A stretch of 51,448 bases of DNA from the IMG/VR virus record IMGVR_UViG_3300012923_000003, positions 1-51,448 of that record. One strand, 5' to 3'. A program made the position numbers and the translations under genes. Each line of letters starts with the position of its first letter. The stretch's first letter is position 1. A model generated the notes under the pieces. It did no database searches, was not told the DNA's origin, and saw only the letters and a list, made by a program, of their open reading frames with translations. Below, one piece after another: positions 40,578 to 49,742 of the stretch. Source of the DNA: a virus.

Positions 40578-42460
40578 TATTGAGTTCCTAAAGTTCCAGT
40601 TGGAGTTGCATTGGCTGGAGGATTACGTTGCAACCCTAAACCAGGGCGAGCTGGAGTCTGGGGAGGTGGCGGAGAGAATTGACCTTGAGTGTTGGTATCA
40701 TAATCATGTCCAATTCCGGTAGCAGTTCCCATCTCCTGGTGAAGTTGTTCTTGAAGAGCCTGGACCATTCGTTGTCCATCAGCTTGTTCAGCGAGAGCAA
40801 TGTAGGGAGTGACTGCTCGATAATCTTTGAGGTCGAAGACAGACTCGAGTATCTTTGCAAGTGTAACCCCGGAGAAGTGAGGTTGGACAGTAGCCCATAG
40901 ATTTGAACCTGTGAGGGCCGTGAGATTTTGGACGAGTTCAGCTTGTTCAGCAAAGTGTCGTGCTCCAATTGGCTTAATTCGACCAACTCCTGTGATGTCA
41001 TCGACTGTAAGCGTTTGGAACGTGGTAGCATTGAGATCATTATCAAATACCTTTATGGTAAGTGCCCCTGATAAGTTCCTACGAGCTAACTCAAGCATGT
41101 AGTTAAGTAGCATTTCCAGAACTTGTTCAGAGAACTGGTTAATCTTATTTTGAAATAGACGGGAGCTGGCATTCTCTAGACGCTGTACTTCGTACTTTGT
41201 CTTTTCACCCGGGGACCGAATGCCCATCGCCTCACGGGGAGCTCCCGCCATTTCTTCCATCTGCATTTGAATCTTTTCGATCTTCATGTCAGATTGCATA
41301 ATTTGTACTTCAGGTTGGACTAGTTCGACATCCCCTTCTTCAGAAACGAAGATCTTTTCACCTGGTTGCCAGACATATTCTTCTACGAAACCTTTTACCT
41401 TTTGCACTGGGTATGTAACCAAATCCCAGATATCTGCGGCCATATTTTCAATATGGTCCATGCGATATTGCATACCAACAAGATTGGCTAATGGACCCAT
41501 ACCCCAGAGATTATCTTGTTTACGGCGCCAAGGAGAGTGGACAATCGGGGGATAGCCAAAGAAAGACGGATTAGGTTTATTCTCGATCAGCTTGTGTCGA
41601 TCGACCACCGTAATAACACGATTCTTTTCAAAGACATCCGTATAAGGATCGTACCAATCTCCATAGAAAGTTAAGACCTCTACCATATCGGATATTAAAT
41701 AAGCTCGGAAGTTAGTGAAACCATCCATGGCATAGAGACGATCCTTTTGGATCCAATCTCCTTCAAATTGCCGAGCATGGAATCTAATCTTTTTTAAGTA
41801 TTCATATAGGGCTTCATACTCAGCTAAGTTCTCATCATTAGACATTCTATTCAATAAATCCTTTAGTTCACCTAGAGAGATTAGGGAACGGATGATTTTA
41901 GGAGATTGGATGAAATTCTCAGCAGTAGGGTTGAATACTATATCTAGAGGACTAATGCGACGAACGGCAGGACCAACATAGCCAGCTTGAGTTTTATCAG
42001 TTTGTTCTACTCTTTGATCTACCCATTCGACAGTACCAAAACAGTTACCGAAGTCGATGTAGTCTTGGATGATCTTTTCCATCTCAGACTTAAAGGTAGG
42101 TTGTTCAATTACCCAGGACATATAGTTGATGATGGAATCACGCTTTTCTACATCAGCAGCATCTTCATTCTCAGGTTCCCAAACTAGCCACTTCCGCTTG
42201 GGAAACAGTGTGGCGATGTAGTTGGCAAATAGGTTGTCACGGATTTGGCAAAGTTTAGGGACTGTCGTCTTATTCTTCCAAGGAAGGGAGGCATTTGAAG
42301 TCTGGGTAGTATCCGTTGCATAGACATAACGTCTTATCTCTTCCCAATCATTCTTGGCTACCTGACGTAAAGTATCCCATTGAATATATCGTTCTGTAAG
42401 TCTAGTTGCGAGAAGATCCGGAGAGATGACATTCTCGAGGGCCATTACCTTCCCAGTCAT
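40577..42460 (-). CDS. Portal protein (T7 gp8-like head-tail connector), 627 aa
   Basis: I start it at the ATG at 42460, which overlaps the terminase stop (ATGA) and follows GCGGAG; a TTG at 42475 and an ATG at 42445 are alternatives. The long helical core, KTKYEVQRLENASSRLFQNK (about residues 405-424) and RIKPIGARHFAEQAELVQ (about 495-512) are characteristic of podoviral portals. The C-terminus is Pro/Gln-rich and disordered. Confidence 0.9.
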   Translation of the reverse strand: MTGKVMALENVISPDLLATRLTERYIQWDTLRQVAKNDWEEIRRYVYATDTTQTSNASLPWKNKTTVPKLCQIRDNLFANYIATLFPKRKWLVWEPENEDAADVEKRDSIINYMSWVIEQPTFKSEMEKIIQDYIDFGNCFGTVEWVDQRVEQTDKTQAGYVGPAVRRISPLDIVFNPTAENFIQSPKIIRSLISLGELKDLLNRMSNDENLAEYEALYEYLKKIRFHARQFEGDWIQKDRLYAMDGFTNFRAYLISDMVEVLTFYGDWYDPYTDVFEKNRVITVVDRHKLIENKPNPSFFGYPPIVHSPWRRKQDNLWGMGPLANLVGMQYRMDHIENMAADIWDLVTYPVQKVKGFVEEYVWQPGEKIFVSEEGDVELVQPEVQIMQSDMKIEKIQMQMEEMAGAPREAMGIRSPGEKTKYEVQRLENASSRLFQNKINQFSEQVLEMLLNYMLELARRNLSGALTIKVFDNDLNATTFQTLTVDDITGVGRIKPIGARHFAEQAELVQNLTALTGSNLWATVQPHFSGVTLAKILESVFDLKDYRAVTPYIALAEQADGQRMVQALQEQLHQEMGTATGIGHDYDTNTQGQFSPPPPQTPARPGLGLQRNPPANATPTGTLGTQ

Positions 42461-44022
42461 GCCACTCCGCCCCAACGGGAGTGGAAGGTGAATTCAGGTA
42501 CTTTAGTTTTACTCATTCTATAATAATCTATTGGAGGTACTGCGAAGTCTATTACAGATGCTAAAGCATCTTTGACATCGTCATGGGCAGGATTGCTATA
42601 AATTAATTCTTCTTCTAAGACCTGGCAATTACCACTAGGATAGTGCCATATCTGTCTGTTCGCGTAACGCGGTTCTAACACCGAGAAGATCCTTTCTTCT
42701 TTTGAACCTTGCCATCTACTAGGACGATATTCATCTATAGCCAGGGAGAGACCATTGCGTCGGATGTAGTTTTCTTTTAAATCTTCGACAATGACTTTCT
42801 GCGCAACTGAAACCTCACATCTAATCTTTCTGAAACCCCACTTATCGTATAACTTTAATATATGATTGAAATATTCAGAAACTCTATCAGTCTTAAAACG
42901 GTCTATTTCCAAAATGTAATAATTGTGAAAACTATCAGTACCAAGAACGACAATACTAGTGAAATCAGACTTCTTACCTGTAGAGTAGGCAAAGTCCACT
43001 GAGGCACATACATTAAGACGTTCTCTTTTGAAGAACCAATGATGGTCCCTTTTGGTAAGATAATTCTGGTCATAGTACTGGAATAAGTCCCTTTGGATGG
43101 GTGAATTATCCACATCGTGGGGATCGTTATAATACTGTGCCCTAAAATGGATTTTATTGAGATATTGCGCTCTTTTAGTGGCGAGGATATCGGCGTCAAA
43201 ACCAAACCATTTGCCATCTGATCGCCGTTGACGAGGCCAGAGAAACTGTCCAGAACCATCGCCTGCTGTTTCAACCGGGTATTCTTTGCTTTCAAACAAA
43301 GAGACTGAAGCTTTTTTATCTCCGTTTTCGTCATATTCATCTATTTCCATTTCGAGTAAACTTGAATACAGATCCTTGGGATGGTATCGAGTCCCAACCA
43401 CCCACTCTCGGGCATTCACAGTTTCAATAGAGGATAAATAAGAATATTGATCTATTACCTTTTGTCGTCCTTCTTCGAGGTATGCGTTACTTTGAACCAC
43501 CACGTCATCAAGGACGGCAATATCGCAATGCATACCAACAATGTTACTAGTAAGTCCAGCAGTGAAAATTGAGGGATCACGAATTGACTCTTCTCTACGT
43601 TTGGGGTGATCTAGGGATATTTCCCGTTCAGTCCACTTCTCTCGTTTAGCTTCATCTTTGATAACCATATCGGGCCAGTAAAGCCGATATATGTCATCTG
43701 TAAAGATATCTTTGATAAACTTCAATTGCTTGGTAGCAAGATTAGAAGTAGACGAAATATAGAGAACTCTTAGCGTAGGATCTTTAGTTAACTCCCAAGC
43801 AACTCTATAAGCAATTAGAGCTGACTTCATGTGGTCTCTAGGTAGTAAAAGTAGTTGGTGAGATTTAGCACCATTAGAAGTCCACCAATGAATTACTTCT
43901 CGGTGGATATTACCTAATAGACGTTTTGGATGAACTAATTCAATGAACTTTTCTAAAGAGCTTTCAGCTAATTTACGCCGTTCATCTCTAGTCTTTTGTA
44001 TCTCGGATTTAGGCTTTTTCAT
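42457..44022 (-). CDS. terL: Terminase large subunit, 521 aa
   Basis: This is the ATP-driven packaging motor and nuclease. The Walker A-like loop is PRDHMKS (61-67), in place of the classical G-x-G-K-S, as in many podoviral terminases. Walker B is IAVLDDV (about 168-174). The C-terminal RNase H-like nuclease has ASVDFAYS (about 344-351), EVSVAQK (about 415) and HDDVKDALAS (about 489). Normal length. No small terminase is obvious; one of the small upstream genes may serve. Confidence 0.94.
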   Translation of the reverse strand: MKKPKSEIQKTRDERRKLAESSLEKFIELVHPKRLLGNIHREVIHWWTSNGAKSHQLLLLPRDHMKSALIAYRVAWELTKDPTLRVLYISSTSNLATKQLKFIKDIFTDDIYRLYWPDMVIKDEAKREKWTEREISLDHPKRREESIRDPSIFTAGLTSNIVGMHCDIAVLDDVVVQSNAYLEEGRQKVIDQYSYLSSIETVNAREWVVGTRYHPKDLYSSLLEMEIDEYDENGDKKASVSLFESKEYPVETAGDGSGQFLWPRQRRSDGKWFGFDADILATKRAQYLNKIHFRAQYYNDPHDVDNSPIQRDLFQYYDQNYLTKRDHHWFFKRERLNVCASVDFAYSTGKKSDFTSIVVLGTDSFHNYYILEIDRFKTDRVSEYFNHILKLYDKWGFRKIRCEVSVAQKVIVEDLKENYIRRNGLSLAIDEYRPSRWQGSKEERIFSVLEPRYANRQIWHYPSGNCQVLEEELIYSNPAHDDVKDALASVIDFAVPPIDYYRMSKTKVPEFTFHSRWGGVA

Positions 44023-44540
44023 CTGGCTGTCATTGGTCCTGTAGTAGCCAAGAAAGGCAGAGAATGTATTGGAACGGCCCCGCCTGAAAAGGGAACATAA
44101 TTTAGAGTAACTGGAATACCATTTACAATATAAGTCCCCTTATTTGCTAGTATAGATAAAGCTACTGGATTTGCCTCTGCATTTCCAGTAAGTGTAAATG
44201 TTCCTTTAACAGCCTGGATAGTTTTAGCAAAATTTACATTTTGAGCTATGCCATTAACTATATAGGTTCCTTTTACAGTATTCATAATTCTTCCCACCGG
44301 AAGAGTTACTGATATACCATTAACTACAAAACTACCTTGTGCAGCATTAATCTTAATACCTCTATTAAGAGTTATATTCTTACCAGATACTATATAAGTA
44401 CCTTGTGAAGTTGAAATAGACCTAGAACTATTAAGCGCTGCTGCAATTCCACTGACTATAAATGTACCTTGACTTGCAGATAAGGTAAATGAGGTTCCCG
44501 TTCCTCCACTGCCACTTGCAAATAGAAGTAAAAGAGACAT
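44019..44540 (-). CDS. Repeat protein, virion-associated candidate, 173 aa
   Basis: After a Ser/Gly N-terminus the protein has about six repeats of roughly 21-27 residues with the core QGT(F/Y)IV(S/N)G, for example SQGTYIVSG, AQGSFVVNG, VKGTYIVNG and NKGTYIVNG. Each repeat probably forms two strands of a beta-roll or fibre. It overlaps the terminase gene by four bases. A structural or adhesion role is inferred. Confidence 0.7.
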   Translation of the reverse strand: MSLLLLFASGSGGTGTSFTLSASQGTFIVSGIAAALNSSRSISTSQGTYIVSGKNITLNRGIKINAAQGSFVVNGISVTLPVGRIMNTVKGTYIVNGIAQNVNFAKTIQAVKGTFTLTGNAEANPVALSILANKGTYIVNGIPVTLNYVPFSGGAVPIHSLPFLATTGPMTAR

Positions 44541-44541
44541 C

Positions 44542-44769
44542 TTAACTTAGTGATAGAGGTGTAATCGGCTGTGCTTTTTCGTAGGCTTGTTCATCTGCAA
44601 TGGTTTTTGCTACAATAGTATTGGCCCAATTTAATAATACCTGGACATTCGTTTGTCCCGGAGATCCAAGTGAAATAAGCCATCGATTTGCATCTGTTTC
44701 AGAAAAAGTATAAGTTTTGGTAAGTGTACCAGTAGCGATGCTAGTAAATTGAAAAGTTAAGGTCGCCAT
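44542..44769 (-). CDS. Small virion-associated protein, 75 aa
   Basis: It starts MATLTFQFTSIATGTLTKTY, with alternating polar strands and then a helical C-terminal half with NTIVAKTIADEQAYEKA. Located among presumed virion accessory genes. Family unknown. Confidence 0.65.
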   Translation of the reverse strand: MATLTFQFTSIATGTLTKTYTFSETDANRWLISLGSPGQTNVQVLLNWANTIVAKTIADEQAYEKAQPITPLSLS

Positions 44770-46386
44770 TTATGCCTCCAATGCCAACGAAAATAAGAAA
44801 TGTCCGATGCCTGCATATGGCTGTGAACAATATAAAATCCCTAGCTTCGTTGCACCATCAAACATATAATTCATTGTTAAACGATTGCCAGTTACACTTG
44901 AACTATTTAAACCAGGATAACGTAAATATGTTTCACCAAATAATGTACCGGATACAACATCGAACCGATGAAAGCGTTGTTGAGGATTCCAAACCTGGCC
45001 TGAAACCAAGCCTAGCCCAGTAATATGAAAAAATTTACCTCCTAATGTTACTGGATCGTAAACTCCACAACTTGCAATCGCGGCATTATAAAGGCTATTG
45101 GAAAATCCAAAAATAGTAGCTCCATTAGTCCACGTCCCCGTAGCCGCTGCAGTCATATCAAAAAAATCCACATTACCACCATTACCTCGAAATAACCAAA
45201 ATTGTCCTTGAAGACGATTACCAGTGGGATCTCGCGTAATGCCAAAACATGGAATAAACATTGCTCCGTTTGAAACTGCATTACCTGCGGCAGAAAATGT
45301 AGTCGTATCCCAAGTATTAGCTCCAATATTGTAAGTATAAGTACTTGCACTCGATCCAGTACGCACAATAATACGATCATTATTCTGCTCAAGTACAAAT
45401 TTCGTGACATTGGCTGTTGGTGCAAATGTCATAGTTGGCACAGTAAAAGTCGGAGTATTGCCGGAAGTATGAGATGTGATATTATAACGAGCACCAACAT
45501 TAGTTGGATTAGTTGTATCTTCAACTACTCGAATTTGGAAATTACGATATTCATTAGTAAATAAACTAGGAGTTGATGGATTAGTCAATGCATTAGCAAT
45601 AATAGTTGTGGTCGTTCCTCCCGATGCTGTAAAACATTTATTAATAGTATTATTATAAGTCGATCCATTGTCAATGAAACCGTCTCCAGGATTACGATCG
45701 TTAGAAACATAAAGTTCGCACAATGGAATGCCTTTAGCATCTGTCGTTGTAGCAAAATTGGTAGTTGAAAGTGTTCCTGTTGCAGCGGTTAAAATATCAA
45801 AACTCTTATAACTTCCCCCAGCCTGTGCTCCATAAATTTTGCCTGAAAGAAATTCGTAAGCATCTCCACTAGCTGGAGTAAATGTTAATGCAGGTGTAAA
45901 ATTAATAGTCGGGGTAGTGCCTGATGTATTCGCGGTAACTGTAACTTCTTCGGTCTTTCCTGATGCAGCCGCTGAATTACCAATTATTTTTAAACGATAC
46001 CCAACTCCATCTCCACGATTAGTAAGTTGATTGGCCCCGACTGACGCTGGCAATGCTGTCGATAACACAACACTTGTTGTAGTCGCGCCTGTTGTAATAG
46101 TTCCACGCGGTCCTTGTTGCGGATGAAATACTTGAAATGAACCATTACCAAGAGAAATAGGATTAACAAAAGCGTTATTCCATTCATCAAGAATAGGATT
46201 ATAAGTAGATATAGTCGCCGGACCAGCGCCACTCAGAAAAATCTGTGGAATTCGAGTTGTATTATTCCGAAGATCAGAAAGTATATCATGATAAAAAAGT
46301 TGTGTCGGACCTTGCATCAACGGTGGCGAACAGGGTGCCCAAAGCGGTTTATCTAATCCAGGTTTAAAATTGATTGTAGTGCTCAT
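44770..46386 (-). CDS. Beta-propeller-like virion/adsorption protein, 538 aa
   Basis: I start it at the ATG at 46386, overlapping the previous stop (ATGA); the longer frame from 46416 lies inside that gene. The protein is Thr/Asn/Gly-rich with repeated patterns such as YTYNIGANTWDTTTFSAAG, like kelch-type blades (hydrophobic-Y-N-x-x-x-x-W). It probably lies on the virion surface and may bind a carbohydrate. No enzyme motif seen. Confidence 0.7.
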   Translation of the reverse strand: MSTTINFKPGLDKPLWAPCSPPLMQGPTQLFYHDILSDLRNNTTRIPQIFLSGAGPATISTYNPILDEWNNAFVNPISLGNGSFQVFHPQQGPRGTITTGATTTSVVLSTALPASVGANQLTNRGDGVGYRLKIIGNSAAASGKTEEVTVTANTSGTTPTINFTPALTFTPASGDAYEFLSGKIYGAQAGGSYKSFDILTAATGTLSTTNFATTTDAKGIPLCELYVSNDRNPGDGFIDNGSTYNNTINKCFTASGGTTTTIIANALTNPSTPSLFTNEYRNFQIRVVEDTTNPTNVGARYNITSHTSGNTPTFTVPTMTFAPTANVTKFVLEQNNDRIIVRTGSSASTYTYNIGANTWDTTTFSAAGNAVSNGAMFIPCFGITRDPTGNRLQGQFWLFRGNGGNVDFFDMTAAATGTWTNGATIFGFSNSLYNAAIASCGVYDPVTLGGKFFHITGLGLVSGQVWNPQQRFHRFDVVSGTLFGETYLRYPGLNSSSVTGNRLTMNYMFDGATKLGILYCSQPYAGIGHFLFSLALEA

Positions 46387-46745
46387 GTGATATGTGCTCG
46401 CGTACCCGTTGCCCAAGCCGTTGTCATTTCATCAAAGACAACATTGTTATTGGGGAAACCAGCATATTGATTAACGTTTAGACCTGGAAATACCACCCCT
46501 GAAGTAATCGAATCTAATAGAATGCGTAAACGTCCACTCGCTGGATCATTTGCAAGTCCCAAAGACGTAGCTAAAACATTTTGAATATTTCTAAGTTCGG
46601 CAGCAATATTAACCAATGACATTTGCTGTATGATATCAGAATTGGTAGCTGTAACTGTGTTATCAACAGATTCAGTCGCAATAGAAGCCGGACTTGGGGA
46701 ACCTACTGTGCCTGATGTTGAAGTATTAGGTATGGTTGTAGTCAT
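46383..46745 (-). CDS. Virion-associated candidate, 120 aa
   Basis: A Thr/Ser-rich N-terminus is followed by a coiled helix (IIQQMSLVNIAAELRNIQ) and a C-terminal beta part (FPGLNVNQYAGFPNNNVVFD). It lies in a run of accessory structural-type genes and overlaps the next gene. Function unknown. Confidence 0.6.
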   Translation of the reverse strand: MTTTIPNTSTSGTVGSPSPASIATESVDNTVTATNSDIIQQMSLVNIAAELRNIQNVLATSLGLANDPASGRLRILLDSITSGVVFPGLNVNQYAGFPNNNVVFDEMTTAWATGTRAHIT

Positions 46746-46748
46746 TAA

Positions 46749-47309
46749 TTAAAATCCTGTTCCTTCTTCCCATGCTGTTTCAATTGCAAAACTCCATGTT
46801 CCAGTTGCTGGAACTGTAGCTTGAATAACAAAACCTTCATTCTGCATTAGTAATAATCTCTCTTCCGTAGTCCATGGTGTAAATAAAGCAATTGGAGCCA
46901 AGATATCATTTCCCGCTGTAGCTGGATCGGAAGATACCAAACTGCCTATTGCTTGTGCATCTAATGTTCTAGTACCTGCAGTCAATGTCGCAGTAGAGGA
47001 AATTCGTAAATCACCAATCTGAGAAGTTGGATATGCGGTTCGTAATTTACCATCATTTCCAACTGGAACTATTGCTGTACCCCCAGTATCTGAAGCAGTA
47101 AATTTACGTGCTACAAACATATTAAAAATGAATGTCCCTGCTGCAAATGCGGTAGAAGTATCTCCAGCAGAAATTCTAACTCTACGAATAGAACATTGTA
47201 AGGAAGGGCTGGTCCAACGAAATGAATAGATTGGAGCAGCAGATCCTAATCCTGCTGCCATCACACCACTAGGAGCTGATATATTATAAATACCTGAAGT
47301 AATTGACAT
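46749..47309 (-). CDS. Virion-associated candidate, 186 aa
   Basis: Mostly beta-structured (SIRRVRISAGDTSTAFAAG ... TWSFAIETAWEEGTGF), without a membrane segment. The spacing with its neighbours is one to four bases, so it is in the same translation unit. It resembles jelly-roll type accessory proteins of phages, but no name can be given. Confidence 0.6.
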   Translation of the reverse strand: MSITSGIYNISAPSGVMAAGLGSAAPIYSFRWTSPSLQCSIRRVRISAGDTSTAFAAGTFIFNMFVARKFTASDTGGTAIVPVGNDGKLRTAYPTSQIGDLRISSTATLTAGTRTLDAQAIGSLVSSDPATAGNDILAPIALFTPWTTEERLLLMQNEGFVIQATVPATGTWSFAIETAWEEGTGF

Positions 47310-47743
47310 TAAGTTACCGTGAAGAAGCCATTAGTACCATCAAATGCAACGGTAAATGTATCCCCTGCATTAAGAGAGATACTAGCTCCATAATCAAACC
47401 AACAGACCAAAGGTTTCAAAGGCGTTGTAGGAGTAGTATTATAGACCACTACATACCTAAATGGACCCATGCCGCCACCGGAACCTGTCCAAGTAACATT
47501 AGTTGCAAGGACCTTCTCGACACCTGAAGCAGATGAATCTGACATAGCAGAAGCTATGCCGCCTACGGTATAACCGCCACCTGTACTTAATTCAGTACCG
47601 GAGATATCACCATATAGGTGATTAGTAGCAACAGGAGCTGTATTGGAAAGCATGACATCAAATGTCTGGCCACCAGATTTGAAATTATGGACGCCTTCAG
47701 TAAGATCTTGAGTAAATAGATTGAATTTATTAAATGCTGCCAA
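47309..47743 (-). CDS. Virion-associated beta protein, 144 aa
   Basis: It starts MAAFNKFNLFTQDLTEGVHN and has GGGYTVGGIASA and a Trp/Tyr-rich end (CWFDYGASISLNAGDTF). I recognise this plan from widespread small virion-associated proteins of phages. Its exact role is unknown. It overlaps the upstream coiled-coil gene by 14 bases. Confidence 0.7.
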   Translation of the reverse strand: MAAFNKFNLFTQDLTEGVHNFKSGGQTFDVMLSNTAPVATNHLYGDISGTELSTGGGYTVGGIASAMSDSSASGVEKVLATNVTWTGSGGGMGPFRYVVVYNTTPTTPLKPLVCWFDYGASISLNAGDTFTVAFDGTNGFFTVT

Positions 47744-48293
47744 CTCGGCCTCCTACTGTACCTAATGTACCGGTATCGGCAGTCATGATGTGATGAGTAA
47801 CTCCCATGGCGGCTTGAAGAGCCTCATGTTTAGCCTCATAACTATTTTTAAGATTAGACGCCTTAGCTTCTAATTCCTGTAGATCCTTTTCCTTAGCATT
47901 TAAAGCTATTTCTTTAGAAAAGACTGCGGATTCTCTAGCTATTAGCTTAGGTTCAATTAGATTATGACGATTCTCAGTTTCTACGATAGTAGACTGTCGT
48001 TTAGCTAAAGTAGACTCTAAATCAGACAATTGCTTACTACGAACTGCATAAGCGGCGTCACTATCGGCTTTAATTTTAGAAACCTCGGCTAACTTAACTT
48101 CTACTGCTGCCTTCTTAGCCTCTAACTCTCGGTTAGTTTTCTGAGAAGAAATAGTAAAATCATCCACCATCTTCTGATGAATTTTAGTAGCTTCAGTTAT
48201 ATCTTTTAGTTTAGCTTTAGCTGCTTCTGGATCAGAAAGCGCAGCTAGCAGGGAGAATACTGCATTAGAATCTCCGGACCCACTTCCCATCAT
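47730..48293 (-). CDS. Coiled-coil protein, 187 aa
   Basis: Residues about 15-165 form a continuous charged coiled coil (KLKDITEATKIHQKMVDD, ESTLAKRQSTIVETENRH). It could be a rod, scaffold or small-terminase-like assembly factor. The start ATGATG overlaps the previous stop. Confidence 0.65.
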   Translation of the reverse strand: MMGSGSGDSNAVFSLLAALSDPEAAKAKLKDITEATKIHQKMVDDFTISSQKTNRELEAKKAAVEVKLAEVSKIKADSDAAYAVRSKQLSDLESTLAKRQSTIVETENRHNLIEPKLIARESAVFSKEIALNAKEKDLQELEAKASNLKNSYEAKHEALQAAMGVTHHIMTADTGTLGTVGGRVGSI

Positions 48294-48595
48294 GTTGAGG
48301 TCACCGCTGAAACTTTATAACCTTGCCCCATTGGAATAGAGTAGTATTCAGTCTGTCCTGCAGACAATCGCCGATTAGTATTGGCAACGGCTGTAGGATT
48401 AGTACCAAATAGGATACTTGCAACTCCATCAACGTGGATACGTACTAAGGAAGTATTATTTTTAAAGGCGGCGGACTGTCCTGCAGTCGCAGTAAATGGA
48501 ATATTTTGGTCAGCAGTAGCCGGCTCTGCACCGACGGGGATAACCCCACCGACTTTACCGACATCTGCAAACTCGGTTACATATAAGGTAGACAT
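48290..48595 (-). CDS. Small beta protein, 101 aa
   Basis: Beta-rich with a HVDGVASILFGTNPTAV segment and AGQTEYYSIPMGQG end; this layout recurs in small head- or tail-associated proteins of phages. It overlaps the coiled-coil gene by four bases. Confidence 0.65.
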   Translation of the reverse strand: MSTLYVTEFADVGKVGGVIPVGAEPATADQNIPFTATAGQSAAFKNNTSLVRIHVDGVASILFGTNPTAVANTNRRLSAGQTEYYSIPMGQGYKVSAVTST

Positions 48596-48598
48596 AAA

Positions 48599-48928
48599 TT
48601 AACTTTCTTTTAGAATTTTCTTAATCTTTTTAGAGACTGGAGTTAAGTCTTCATCGGGTGAATTCAGGTATAAGCCTTGGATAGTGGCATTACGTAATTT
48701 AATATCCATTAAATCTGTGGCCATAACAGCAAATCTGGTATCATCATGTTTTTCATGATAATCTAGCTTATCCGAAATCTCTTTACCTAATTTCTGAATT
48801 TGATCGTGAACTAAGCTTTTAATTTGTGAGAATTTACCTTCTAACCACCAGGCTAAAGACCAGACTGCACCGATTATAGTTGCCCCAATTCCAATTAGAC
48901 TCCAATCCACATTCTGCATCTCCGCCAT
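48599..48928 (-). CDS. Membrane-anchored coiled-coil protein, 109 aa
   Basis: One N-terminal membrane helix (WSLIGIGATIIGAVWSLAWW) is followed by a charged coil (IQKLGKEISDKLDYHEKH) and a basic end. It resembles Rz-type inner spanins or small phage membrane proteins, but it is far from the lysis cassette. Role unknown. Confidence 0.7.
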   Translation of the reverse strand: MAEMQNVDWSLIGIGATIIGAVWSLAWWLEGKFSQIKSLVHDQIQKLGKEISDKLDYHEKHDDTRFAVMATDLMDIKLRNATIQGLYLNSPDEDLTPVSKKIKKILKES

Positions 48929-48937
48929 TGCAAGATT

Positions 48938-49066
48938 TTACTTCTTGTCCTCAAAAATATGAGATAAAGCAGCAAAACCGGTTAATTCGGTCTTAGGCCC
49001 TTCCTTAGGTTTAGGTTTCTTCATATTGGCTTTATCGTCTTTCTGACGTTTATTTCCTTTAGACAT
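48938..49066 (-). CDS. Lysine-rich small protein, 42 aa
   Basis: The ATG lies near AAGGAAAT... downstream coding and follows the very short frame noted in the rejected list. Residues 1-25 are extremely basic (NKRQKDDKANMKKPKPKEG), followed by a short hydrophobic segment. It may bind nucleic acid or be a packaged virion peptide. Support is from tight gene spacing only. Confidence 0.5.
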   Translation of the reverse strand: MSKGNKRQKDDKANMKKPKPKEGPKTELTGFAALSHIFEDKK

Positions 49067-49101
49067 GGTAGTCACCATGTCGCATAAAACAGAATGTTTT
49101 A

Positions 49102-49272
49102 TTACTCATCTCCTAAATCCTTATTAGGACCAATTGGAATTAGACCTAAGCCAGTTTTAGTAGACTTTGGCATATTATAGGCGGGATGGTTCTTAGGATC
49201 ATTGGGAGTCCCGTGGGGGACTCCATAATCTGCATAACCAGTTATTTCCTTATTAAGTTCATCAAGACTCAT
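49102..49272 (-). CDS. Small protein, 56 aa
   Basis: Rich in Pro, Gly and Asn (YGVPHGTPNDPKNHPAYN) and likely unstructured. It starts just beyond the stop of the preceding lysine-rich gene, in the same chain of tiny late genes. Confidence 0.55.
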   Translation of the reverse strand: MSLDELNKEITGYADYGVPHGTPNDPKNHPAYNMPKSTKTGLGLIPIGPNKDLGDE

Positions 49273-49275
49273 AGA

Positions 49276-49389
49276 TTAATATCCCTTTATCTTTCTATCT
49301 CTCTTCTTATCTTTACTAGAACCTTCCTTAATACCTAGTTTCTTATCTTTAGCCATATCTGCCTTCTTGGCAGTAGTAGCTTTGGCCAT
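49276..49389 (-). CDS. Lysine-rich micro-protein, 37 aa
   Basis: Fourteen or so of 37 residues are Lys or Arg (KKADMAKDKKLGIKEG). The ATG overlaps the previous stop by one base (TGATG). It could neutralise packaged DNA or bind RNA; unproven. Confidence 0.55.
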   Translation of the reverse strand: MAKATTAKKADMAKDKKLGIKEGSSKDKKRDRKIKGY

Positions 49390-49688
49390 CAGACTACAGG
49401 AACAGGAGTAACTGGAGTATTAGCAGTGACAGCATCACTCAGAATCTTCTGATTAGCTTGAATGCTAGCAACTACTGCACCTATAGCCGCAGGATCATTA
49501 GAGGCTTGAGCAGCCTTGAGTTCAGCGACAATGTTGTCGAGTAGAGTTACGATAGACTGATCTACAGTGGTTTCTGCAGCAACAGCGTCAGCGATATCTT
49601 GGAGAGTAGCCATTAGTTTAGTTTCCTTTTGTAATATTTGATTGAGTAGACCAATAATTGCATCATACTCGGTTTGTGGTAGTATCAT
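49389..49688 (-). CDS. Small coiled-coil protein with possible dual start, 99 or 74 aa
   Basis: Two in-frame ATGs each follow a very similar leader: GAGGATACTAAACTA at 49688 and AAGGAAACTAAACTA at 49613. The long form starts MILPQTEYDAIIGLLNQIL and the short form MATLQDIADAVAAETTVD, itself a complete Ala-rich helical protein. Both may be made. The upstream 20-bp tandem repeat lies just before the first start. Confidence 0.65.
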   Translation of the reverse strand: MILPQTEYDAIIGLLNQILQKETKLMATLQDIADAVAAETTVDQSIVTLLDNIVAELKAAQASNDPAAIGAVVASIQANQKILSDAVTANTPVTPVPVV

Positions 49689-49702
49689 TAGTTTAGTATC
49701 CT

Positions 49703-49742
49703 CATTAGATTGTAAGAACAATCATTAGATTGTAAGAACAAT
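49703..49742. repeat. Tandem 2 x 20-bp repeat with internal inverted repeats
   Basis: CATTAGATTGTAAGAACAAT is repeated twice head to tail. Each unit contains GATTGT-AAGA-ACAATC, a perfect six-base stem. It is located between the second and third late micro-genes and may be a regulator site or RNA hairpin pair. Confidence 0.75.

Noticed and set aside
49059-49109. A 16-codon frame (MSNKTFCFMRHGDYHV) between two late micro-genes with coupled overlaps
   Set aside because: Too short to support as a gene; it could be a translational coupling leader, but overlap alone is weak evidence.
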